From Planctomyces sp. (GTDB taxonomy: Bacteria > Planctomycetota > Planctomycetia > Planctomycetales > Planctomycetaceae): 64,000 bases of DNA. The notes under the pieces are model-generated. The model saw only the letters and a program-made list of their open reading frames with translations, did no database searches and was not told the DNA's origin. The DNA is taken from the NCBI GenBank assembly GCA_005798445.1, contig SYJG01000403.1, forward strand, positions 1 to 64,000, written 5' to 3'. This document shows positions 25,058 to 34,100 of this stretch, one piece after another; position 1 is the stretch's first letter, and each line of letters opens with the position of its first letter. The position numbers and the translations under genes were made by a program.

Positions 25058-25609
25058 CTACTTCAATTGGGAATGGAGCCACGCGCGGGAAAACGTCCAA
25101 TGCCGTTCCGCCGTCGCGACGGAGATCTTCATTGCCTGAGCCGCCTCCTCCACCGTCAGCCCGGCGAAGTATCTGAGTTTCACCAGCCGAGCTTTGTCCG
25201 GCCACTTGGCTTCCAACTGAGTCAGCACTTCATCCAGCTCCAGCAGCTCGTCGTGGCGGTCTTTCGTCGCGACCCCCGCCGACTCCAAGTCGACTCGCTG
25301 CAAGTCACCGCCCCGTTTCAGGCTTTGCTTGCGACGAGCGTTCTCCACCAGAATCCGCCGCATCGCCTCGGCCGCCGCCGCAAAGAAATGCCCGCGTCCC
25401 GTCCACGGCTGCGGCTGATCCACGTCCACCAGCCGAACATAAGCCTCATGCACCAACATCGTCGGTTGCAGAGTCTGCCCCGGCTTTTCGTTGGACAACT
25501 TCAAGGCGGCCAGCTTGCGGAGTTCCTGGTAAACCAACGGCAGCAGTTGCTCCGCCGCGTTTTCATCTCCGCGATCAATCGCCGACAGGATTTTGGTGAC
25601 ATCACTCAT
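25058..25609 (-). CDS. ECF-type RNA polymerase sigma factor (TIGR02999-like)
   Basis: This 183-residue protein starts at MSDVTKIL (25609). The frame is open 39 bases further, but that part does not fit the family start. Region 2 covers ~18-85 (LVYQELRKLAALKL, QPTMLVHEAYVRL). Region 4 is C-terminal, with a helix-turn-helix in TVEEAAQAMKISVATAERHW. This is the planctomycete ECF type commonly encoded beside Ser/Thr kinases, and K3 follows on the same strand. Signalling from a kinase to such a sigma factor is the usual proposal; no anti-sigma gene is adjacent, though K1 carries an anti-sigma-like zinc finger. There is no strong ribosome binding site, and the conserved kinase box is absent upstream. 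Confidence 0.9.
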   Translation of the reverse strand: MSDVTKILSAIDRGDENAAEQLLPLVYQELRKLAALKLSNEKPGQTLQPTMLVHEAYVRLVDVDQPQPWTGRGHFFAAAAEAMRRILVENARRKQSLKRGGDLQRVDLESAGVATKDRHDELLELDEVLTQLEAKWPDKARLVKLRYFAGLTVEEAAQAMKISVATAERHWTFSRAWLHSQLK

Positions 25610-25663
25610 CACCGCATCGTATCGAACAACCTCGTCCGTTTCCCTCACTCCACGCCGCCACTG

Positions 25664-25745
25664 TGGACTGCGGCAGCCTGCTGTGAGACGAGTTTGGTCG
25701 CTCGATCAAATCTTGTTCTCTGGGATCAACACTTCCGCAGCAGCC
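25664..25745. repeat. Partial REP-like palindrome, copy G
   Basis: The left arm GGACTGCGGCAGCCTGCTG is present but the matching half is lost. The middle (GATCAACACTTCC then GCAGCAG) resembles copy B and stops where a zinc-ribbon gene fragment begins. It marks a rearrangement junction. Confidence 0.7.
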
Positions 25746-25843
25746 AAACACGAACTCGCGGGGAAGAAAGTGAAGTGCCCCGCGTGCCAGAAGTTGCTCA
25801 GCACCCCCAAGCCCAGAGTCCAAGAGGAATCGCTCGACGACGG
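25743..25843 (+). pseudogene. Zinc-ribbon gene fragment
   Basis: About 100 bp match the zinc-ribbon gene at 5334-5434 with few changes, encoding ELAGKKVKCPACQKLLS and a following PKPRVQEESLDD linker. The first half of the zinc ribbon (CSCGKKL) is missing and no WD40 sequence follows. The 5' break coincides with the truncated end of REP copy G. This is a dead fragment of the paralogue family found ~18 kb upstream. Confidence 0.85.
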
Positions 25844-25952
25844 GGAGGGCAAAAGGGGTGGAGGGCAAACCGCCTCCTTGTCCCTGTTTCCGCCTCCGGT
25901 GAGACACCACAGTTCTGACAAACGACAAGGCTGGTCACAGAACGACTCGCGC

Positions 25953-26774
25953 TCAACTGCTGGCGCTGCGGTAGCTCTTCAGCGACCAACGGAAAACCAA
26001 TCGAGCCACGACCAACCCGACGATCGACGAGGCCAGCGCGATCGCAGGAAACTCCCAACTGGTGAATGGCTTGACGAGCACTTCGGCTGGGACTGTCACC
26101 ACCAACAGGATCGGCAACAGGTACGAGAAACTGAATTGCAGAATCTCGCCCAGCTCCCAGGCGGCGGGATTCACGCCATTGTAGATACTGCGCGGATAGC
26201 GGGCGAAGATCGTGATGTAGAACCAGAAGTCGTACAGCCCTTGGTTGCGGCCCAGCCAAATGCTGGTACTCGCGAGCACAATCATCAGGCTGTAGAAAAA
26301 CGCGACGCCGACGCCGAGATACAGCACATACAGTCCAGCCTGCCATGCGGCGATTGGTTGGCCAAGCGTGACCAGCGAATACCCCAGCAACACGCCTGCC
26401 AGCAGAATCTGATTGAACATCGCGAGGTCCATCTTCTCGAAGGAGATCAGGAACTGCGTGTCGATCGGCTTGAGCAGCGCGAAGTCGAGATTGCCGGAAC
26501 GGATCAGCTCTGAGAAGTTCGCGGCGTTGGGCATGAAGAACGCTTCGACGAGCGCATTAATCAGCATCCCGGTCGCCATGAATGCGAAATACTCGGGCCT
26601 CGACCAGTCACCGATGGCATTGACGTTGCGATAAATGATCTCGAACAACGTCAGTTGCGCCGCGAACCAGAACGCCCGCGTCAGGATCGTGATCACGAAG
26701 TTGCTTCGAAACGTCAGCTCGCGGATGAGCGCGTTGCGGAAGAACATCGACAGGACACGGAGGTAGTAACGCAT
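25953..26774 (-). CDS. ABC-2 family transporter permease
   Basis: This 273-residue protein starts at [12 protein letters not shown] (26774). The extra 24 codons upstream read into a palindrome and are excluded. It has about six hydrophobic segments and the family-typical ...[17 protein letters not shown]... amphipathic start, [15 protein letters not shown] loop and SIWLGRNQ region of the DUF990/ABC2_membrane_6 type. Such permeases normally pair with a second permease and an ATPase of the drug or polysaccharide export class. Neither is encoded next to it here, so partners must lie elsewhere. The upstream neighbour is purM on the same strand, separated by a 90-bp palindrome. Confidence 0.85.
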   Translation of the reverse strand: MRYYLRVLSMFFRNALIRELTFRSNFVITILTRAFWFAAQLTLFEIIYRNVNAIGDWSRPEYFAFMATGMLINALVEAFFMPNAANFSELIRSGNLDFALLKPIDTQFLISFEKMDLAMFNQILLAGVLLGYSLVTLGQPIAAWQAGLYVLYLGVGVAFFYSLMIVLASTSIWLGRNQGLYDFWFYITIFARYPRSIYNGVNPAAWELGEILQFSFSYLLPILLVVTVPAEVLVKPFTSWEFPAIALASSIVGLVVARLVFRWSLKSYRSASS

Positions 26775-26812
26775 GAGACGATGACTCGCGGCCGCGTGGT
26801 GCTTCCGCACAC

Positions 26813-26902
26813 TAACCCGAAGCGCCAGCGAGGGCGAGCGCACCAACTGGCCGCGAATTCAGAGCGTTTTGGACCGCCCGCCCTCGCTGACGCTTCGGGT
26901 TA
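26813..26902. repeat. NPKRQRG-type palindrome
   Basis: TAACCCGAAGCGCCAGCGAG at 26813 is mirrored by the complement ending at 26902, with about 42 bp between. Its right end supplies the purM stop codon (TAA, read on the minus strand at 26902-26900). It fills most of the gap before the permease gene and probably acts as a terminator or processing site. Confidence 0.85.
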
Positions 26903-27946
26903 CGGAGTGAGCAGCTCGACGCCGCGCGGGCCAGCGACGACTTCACCGATGATCCACGAGGCGAATGGAAACGCCGTCAGCCGTTCGCGGACGGCGGCGA
27001 CGGCTTCCGGAGCGACGATGATCGTGAAGCCGATCCCCATGTTGAAGACGTGGAACATCTCGGATCGTTCGACGTTGCCGAGCCGTTGCAGCCAATCGAA
27101 CAGCGGCAGGCGTTGCCACGCCGAAGTGTCGATTCGCACCTGGACGTTGTCGGGCAGGATGCGTTCGATGTTCTCTTCGAGTCCGCCGCCGGTGATGTGA
27201 CAGAGCCCGTGAATCGAACCCGCCGGCGCGGACTTCAACACGTCGTGGACCGGCTTGACGTAGATGCGCGTCGGTGCAAGCAGCGCGTCGCCCACGGTTT
27301 GACCCAGTTCGGCGACGTGCGAATCGACGGTCAGTTGGGCGTGATCGAAGACCACTTTGCGGACGAGGCTGTAGCCGTTCGAGTGAAACCCAGTCGAAGC
27401 GAGACCGATCACGACGTCGCCCGGACGAACCGCTTTACCGTCGATGAGTTTTGGCCGATCGACGACTCCGACGCTGAAGCCGGCCATGTCGAAATCGCCG
27501 GCGGCGTACATGTCCGGCATGATCGCCGTCTCGCCACCGAGCAGTGCCGATTGACCTTCGACGCAGCCGGCGGAAACTCCCGCCACCAGCGTTGCGATCA
27601 GGTCGGGGTCGTCCTTGCCCAGCGCGAGGTAGTCGAGAAAGAACAGTGGTTCGGCTCCGACGCAGAGAACGTCGTTGACGCACATCGCCACGAGGTCGAT
27701 GCCGACGGTGTCGAACTTCTTGGCGTGGATCGCGACCTTGAGCTTCGTGCCGACTCCGTCGGTGCCCGATGCGAGCACCGGATCGGAGTAGCGCCCGGCA
27801 TCGAGCCGAAGCAGGCCGGCAAAGCCGTCGGCCAATTCGATGACGCGCGGTGTGTGCGTCCGCTTCATCAGAGCGGGCAGCCGTTCCATCGCCTGGTTGT
27901 ACAAGCCGAGATCGACTCCGGCCGATTGGTAAGTAAACGAGGTCAT
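26900..27946 (-). CDS. purM: Phosphoribosylformylglycinamidine cyclo-ligase
   Basis: This 348-residue enzyme, of normal length, performs the ATP-dependent ring closure of FGAM to AIR in purine synthesis. Recognisable PurM signatures are TYQSAGVDLGL, the GTDGVGTKLKVA phosphate loop region, MCVNDVLCVGAEPLFFLDY, ALLGGETAIMPDMY, GLASTGFHSNGYSLVR, HITGGGLEENIERILPD and MFHVFNMGIGF. It starts at ATG 27946 with only a weak ribosome binding site. It is not in a purine operon. The stop codon is provided by an adjoining palindrome. Confidence 0.97.
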   Translation of the reverse strand: MTSFTYQSAGVDLGLYNQAMERLPALMKRTHTPRVIELADGFAGLLRLDAGRYSDPVLASGTDGVGTKLKVAIHAKKFDTVGIDLVAMCVNDVLCVGAEPLFFLDYLALGKDDPDLIATLVAGVSAGCVEGQSALLGGETAIMPDMYAAGDFDMAGFSVGVVDRPKLIDGKAVRPGDVVIGLASTGFHSNGYSLVRKVVFDHAQLTVDSHVAELGQTVGDALLAPTRIYVKPVHDVLKSAPAGSIHGLCHITGGGLEENIERILPDNVQVRIDTSAWQRLPLFDWLQRLGNVERSEMFHVFNMGIGFTIIVAPEAVAAVRERLTAFPFASWIIGEVVAGPRGVELLTP

Positions 27947-28028
27947 GCGCTGAATGCCGCCGAAAGTTTGGGATGAAGAGAGCTTGGGCGCGGAATGTAG
28001 CGAGCCGCTGTTCCGCGCGACAGGATGT

Positions 28029-28092
28029 TTTCGTGGGGCAGGTTTTCAACCTGCCACGGCTCGCGGACAGGTTGAAAACCTGTCCCACGAAA
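28029..28092. repeat. GTTTTCAAC-type palindrome, intergenic copy
   Basis: CGTGGGGCAGGTTTTCAACC at the left is mirrored by GGTTGAAAACCTGTCCCACG at the right, with ~18 bp between. It lies between purM and the giant gene. A shorter relative is embedded in yggS at 58006-58060. Confidence 0.85.
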
Positions 28093-28099
28093 AGCAAAC

Positions 28100-28127
28100 A
28101 GCCCGGAGACCAATCGGTCACCGGGCT
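28100..28127 (-). terminator. Probable intrinsic terminator of the giant gene
   Basis: AGCCCGG-A-GACC and GGTC-A-CCGGGCT form a 7+4 bp stem with one A-A mismatch and an AATC loop, 31 nt after the stop codon of the giant gene. In the minus-strand direction it is followed by GTTTGCTTTTCG, a loose T-rich tail. Confidence 0.6.
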
Positions 28128-28157
28128 GCGAATTCGTGGTTGATGATTCATCGGCGG

Positions 28158-31100
28158 TTATGGGATGGAGGCGATCAGAGAGTTGAAGCTGGCGTCCGAG
28201 AAGATGGCTGAAAAATCGCCAGTGAACTCTCCGGTACTCAACGAATTCGTCCCGGTCCCACCGTCCAAAGAATCTGCGGTGCCCCCTTCGCCAGCCAGAG
28301 TGTCGTTGCCGTCTTGACCTCGCAACACATCGTCACCGAGACCGCTACCGCCGAGGAGGGAATCCGTTCCCGCTCCGCCCAGGATGCAGTCGTTCCCTTC
28401 TCCGCCGTTGAGCGTGTCTTTGCCGACACTGCCGCGGATGGCATCATTGCCATTTCCACCCAGGACCTTATTGAGATGGGAGGTCGTGTCGAAGCTGGTG
28501 TTGTTGGCGCTGCTCGATCCCGTGTCGATGACATCGTGTCCGTCTCCGCCGTCGATCGTGTCGCTGCCCGCTTCTCCGAACAGGAAGTCATTGCCCCCTT
28601 GGCCGACAATGCTGTCGTTGCCATCACCGCCATGGATGATGTCATCTGAGTCGGCCAACGCGGATGAGGGGGCTGTGCCAACGGTCGTTCCGCCAGCACC
28701 GCCGTCGAGCTTGTCGTTGCCGGCACCACCTCGAATCGTATCCTTGCCACTGGCTCCACCGTTGATCGTGTCATCGCCGATGCCGCCGTCCAGTGAGTCG
28801 TCGCCCGCACCGCCGTCGAGCTTGTCGTTGCCGTCGCCGCCAGCGATGTTGTCGCTGCCGCTGCCGCCGGTCAGTGAGTCATTCCCCGCGTTACCGATCA
28901 ACGTGATGTTGCCCGTCACCGCCGAAGCGTTGATCACGTCGTTGCCGCTGCCGCCATCGACCGTCTTGATTGTCGTCGCACCTGACAGCGTCACGGTGTC
29001 GATCGCAGTTCCGCCCAACAACTTTTCGACATCCGATGCGATGTTGATGGTTCGCGATGAGGCGTTGTCCTTGTAAGTGACGGAAAGAGCACTGGAAGTC
29101 CAGGTCGCGGCGACGCTGAGTCCCTTCACCGAGTCGCTGGCCGCAGTGCTGCCCACGAGCGTGTTGATGTTGTTGAAACCGTTCGGCGAAACCGAGGTGG
29201 ATGTGCCTTTGAAGCCATCGCTCGTTCCCAGCGCGGTCAGCATGATTGTCTGAGCGAGTGACGTGCCCGCGAAACTCAACGTGTCGGTTCCAGTGCCGCC
29301 GTCGACCGTGCCGCTGAGTGACGGACTGCCACCGGAGAACACAAAGCTGTCTGGCCCGTTACCGCCTCGCAAATTCTCGACACTCGCGAAGGCGATTGAG
29401 CCTAACACGCCACTGTTGGCACCGCTGACTGTGAACACTTCGCCGGCCGCATTAGCGGTCACCAGCGTATCGCTGCCCGTACCACCATCCGCAGACGTGA
29501 CCGTCAGGCCGTTCAGAGTGAAGATGTCGACTCCTGCGCCACCCAGCAGAACCTCAAAGCTCGACAGGTTGATCGTGCGTGTCGACGTGTAGTTGATTGT
29601 TGCGCCGCTGGAAGTCCATGTGGAATTGACATCTCGTCCGCGCACCGAGTCACTGTCGCTGCTGCCGAACAAGGAGTCGATGTTCGTGAAGTTGGCGACA
29701 GTCGTTCCCGCGTTGCCCAAGAATCCATCCTTGGCACCGATGCCGGTCAGAGCGATCGCTTGCGAGCTGGTCATGTCGGTGAATCGCAAAGCGTCGCTGC
29801 CCGTATCGCCGTTGATGGTGCCGGTGATCTTGCCGCCGTCCTGGAACTCGAACGAGTCATTCTTGGTACCACCTTGCAGGTTCTCAAACCCGGTGAAGCC
29901 GATCGATCCGGCCGTGCCGCTGTTGGAACCCGTGATGACGAAGGTCGTCGACGCACTCGGTGCTCCGACCAGCGTGTCGATCGCGGAGCTTCCGATCACT
30001 TCTTCGATGCTGATCAAATTGTTGATGCTGACCGACTGACCGCTCGACTTACCCGACAGGTCGAATTTGTCTTCGTCGGCCCCGCCATTGATGATGCCAT
30101 TGACGTTGCTATCTCCCAGCAGAATGAATTGATCTTGGCCCCCATTGCCGGAGAGATTCACCGGCTGCGACAGACCCAAAATGCGGAAGGTGTCATTGGC
30201 ATCTCCGCCGTTCAAGTTCTCGAACGCACGGAAATTGAGGTAGTCCGCATCGTCGATGTAGAGCACACTGTCGATCGTCAATCCCGGAGAGCTGTAGAAA
30301 TTATCGCCGTCGATTTTCCAAGCGGCGGGTGAGCCGGTGATGCCGTTGAGCGTGTCGCTGCCGGTGCCGCCGATCAGCGTGTCGATGTTTCGGAAACTGG
30401 ACAGGAGATTGGAGGCAGCGTTCGAGGACAAAACCACTCCGCCGCCGTATCCGCTCGACTGATTCTCATCGAGCGCCACATTGATCGCAGTGGTGTAGAA
30501 CTCGAAGCTCAGCTTGTCATTGCCTGCGCCACCGTCGATGTCGCCGTCCAGAGTCGCTCCGGCCGTAAACCGGAACGTGTCGCTTCCGATGCCCGCGCCG
30601 CCAAACAGGTTGCCGGATCGGGCCCCAGTGATCGTGAACAAGTCGTCGCCCCGACCGCCGGTCATCGTTTCCCACGAACCGAAGGTCAGCGTTCGTCCGC
30701 CGGCCGAGTACGACATTGAGCTGTTGATGTCCCAGACCGCATCCAAATCACGCAGGAGATTGGTTGGGTTCGGAATCACTCCGATGAACTGATCGTCGGA
30801 CGACGAACTGCCGGTGATCGAATTGATGTTTTTGAAACCGCCCAAGAGAACGTCGCCAGTATCTTCCGTCCCACTGAAGCCATCGAGCGCACCCAAGGCC
30901 GCCAATGTGACCGCTCGACTGCTCGCCAGGCCGGCGAAGCTGAGCAAATCGGTACCGAGCCCGCCGTCGATGGTACCGGTCAGGAAACCAGTGCCCGTCA
31001 AGTTGAACGTGTCCGCGCCGCCGGAGCCGGTCAAATTCTGGAAGTTCTCGAACGTCGTGACGGGCGTGGTTGCTCCGGCCGGAGTGACCGTTCCCGAATC

Positions 31101-34100
31101 CTCAGAAGTGATGTTGAACACCGAGCCGGAGGTCAAACCGATCAGCGTGTCGGTGGCGTTGCTGCCGATGACTTTCTCGATCGTGTCGAGATTGTTGAGA
31201 TTCACGGAGCCCGGGATGTTGCCGATCGTCGCCGCAGTCGTATTGCCGGCGAAGCTCATCGTGTCGTTGTCTGCTCCACCCGTGATGACTCCATTGAGCG
31301 ACGCACCGTCTTGGAAGTGGAACGTGTCGGCTCCAATTCCACCATTCAAGTTGACGCTTTGAATTCCGCTAATCTCGAAGAGGTCGGATTTGTTGCCGCC
31401 GGTCAAAGTCTCGATGCTCGCGAAGGGCAACATTCTGCCATCGACGTCGGTCTCTTCGTAGAGGCCATTCGTCCCCACCGTCCAGGTCGCCGCCACGTCG
31501 CGTCCGATGAGTGTGTCGCCGCCGTTGCCGCCGACAATGCTGTCGATGTTCGTGAAATCCCCTGAGATCACTTTGGTCAATGGGCTGCCATTCTCCACTT
31601 TTCCAGAGAAGCCATGCGCGGCACCCAGACCCGTCAGAGTGAAGATTTGAGCTGTTGATGCCGGTGCGAAACTCAGTGTGTCTGTTCCTGGTCCAACACC
31701 ACCATCCACTTTGCCAGTCAGTTTGGCTCCGTCGCTGAAGATGAACTCATCGTTCCCGCCACCACCGACCAGATCCGCGATCTGCGTTCCGTTGCTGACT
31801 TTGAACTGGTTGTTGGACGAAGCTCCAACCCTGAAAGTCTCGAAGGCCGAAAACTCGAGCGCTCGTCCGGAGTCTTTGCTGATGTAACGGTTCGTGCCAT
31901 CAATCTCCCAAATGGCATCCTTGCCGTCGATTCCATTGAGCGTATCTGCAGGCGCGGCCGTCTTCGACGTTGCGATCAGCGAGTTGATGCCAAAGAAATC
32001 GCCGGTAATCGCGGCATCTTTTCCGGAGAAGCCTGCGCCGAGGTCATCGGTCAACACGACATTGCGCGGGAAGGTGGCTCCCAGACCGGAGAGATCCAAC
32101 GTGTCTTTACCTGACCTGCCATCGATCTTGCCGCCGATGGTCACTCCCGACGAAATCTTGAAGGTGTCGTCCGAAGATCCACCGATGAACGACTCAAAGA
32201 GAGAGTATGTGGCCACGACCGTTCCAGCCGAGTTCGCGATATTGCCACCGGTGGCCGACGTGAGATTCCAGGTGTTGTTGGCAGTGGGACCGGTCAGCGT
32301 GTCCTTGATCGGCGACACCCCGCTACCGCCGACAAACGTTTCAATGCCCAGAACTGCTGTTCCGACACCGGTGGATGCTCCGCCCACAACGACGTCCACT
32401 TGCGTCAAGTACGCTGAGTAATTCAGCGTATCAGTACCCGGACTCACGTGAGCACCGCCGTTGATCGTCCCGGTAACTCCCTTTTGGTTCGACAAGAAGA
32501 AACTATCGTTGCCGGTGCCGCCGGTCAGGTTTTCAAAGCCGGTGAAGGACGGCGCTGTCGCTGCATTTATGAAATTGCCGGTATTGGTGTCCGTGATAAA
32601 CCAATTTGTCGTGCTGTTCTTCCCGATCAAGGTGTCCTTCAGCAGCAGACTCGGGTCGTTGCCGACGAAGCTCTGGAGATTGCTGAATCCTGGCACGGTA
32701 CCGGTCGGCCCCGTCAGAATTCCGGTGGCCGTCGAGGTCTGCAAATTGACGGTGGCCGCCGTTCCGAAAGACGCGTAGCTCAGGACGTTTCCAGTTCCAT
32801 TGCCATTGATGGTTCCGGGGACCGATCCACCTGCGGCGAAACCAAAGGTGTCCGCAGACGCACTCCCCACCAAGTTTTCGAGGCCGAGGAAAGCCAAGGT
32901 CAACGGTCCAGCGGCTGCGATCGTGCCAGCACCAGGACCGTTGATGGTCCAATCGAGAGCCGCAGCAGTGCTCACGGCGGTGAACGTGTCGCTGCCCAAG
33001 GCAGCTTGTCCTGCGCCGTCGATGGTGCGGCCCAAGGTGGTGAGCTTCGCCCTAACGCTGTCGTTATGACTGGTCCCCACGAAGCCCGAGAATTCTCCGG
33101 TCAAAGTCACAGTGACACCGGGCGTGCCAAACCCAAAGACGGTTTGAGCGGTCGCCAAATCCATGTCGAAGGTCACGCCGGCCGCAGCCCCTGTGAAATC
33201 CACCGTGTCTCTGCCAAGACCGCTGTTGTCCAGTGCTTGGGTCGCACCGGGCGATAACAACAACGGAAGTTTGTAGCGATCGTCATCGGCACCGCCGACG
33301 AGAATGTCATTGCCGATCCCGTCCACCAGGATGTCGTTCCCAGCACCACCGTCGAGCAAATCGCTTCCGCTTCCACCGGTCAGCAAGTCTTCCCCGCCTC
33401 CGCCTTCCAGCGTGTCAGCACCCGATGAGCCGGTCAGGACGTCAGCCCCAGCGCCACCAATGACGTGCTCGATACTGCTGATTCGGGAGAGATCCGTGGC
33501 AGTGCCGGCGAACAGATCGACGGTCACGACCGTCGCGATTCCGTAGGCTGAGTAGCTCAGCGTGTCCTTGGCGCTTCCGCCTTGCAGAGTCTCGATGCCC
33601 GTGAAATTGAAACCGTTCATGGAGCCAGCTTGGGGGCCGCTCATGTTGAACATGTTCTGCGAGGACGCCAGGCCGACGAGCGTATCGTTGCCTCCTCGAC
33701 CGTTCACCGTGACATTCCCCGGTGAGAGTGACGGGTCCAACCCCAGCAGCCTCAAGGTATCTGCACCGGTACCGGCGACGGCATCCGCGTTGATGGTCAA
33801 CGTGCCCGTTGGGTTCTGGAAGATCACCGTCTCGCTGGTACCTGCGGTCGAGATGATGCTCTTACCATCCACGTTCGTGCCGCTGTCGTTGAGCGTAATG
33901 GTGTCCGCCACGTTGCTGAAGGTAAACGTGCGGTCGGTCGCGACGAGGTCATCGGCGATCGGTTCCAATTGCGAGTAGGCGACGACCTTTCCATCCACAT
34001 TGACTGTGCCGCTGGCACCATTAATTCCGTTGGCACCATTCGTGAAGGTATGGATGACGCTTGTGACCGTGCCGTTGATCAATTTGAGACTGTCGCTGCC

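Noticed and set aside
25593..26513. 306-residue plus-strand ORF containing zinc-ribbon residues
   Set aside because: It is a chimera of REP sequence, a 100-bp zinc-ribbon fragment and the antisense of the ABC-2 permease; only the fragment is homologous to anything.
28240..33445. CRISPR-like regular repeats
   Set aside because: The periodicity comes from protein repeats (RTX and related) with variable length and no unique spacers.
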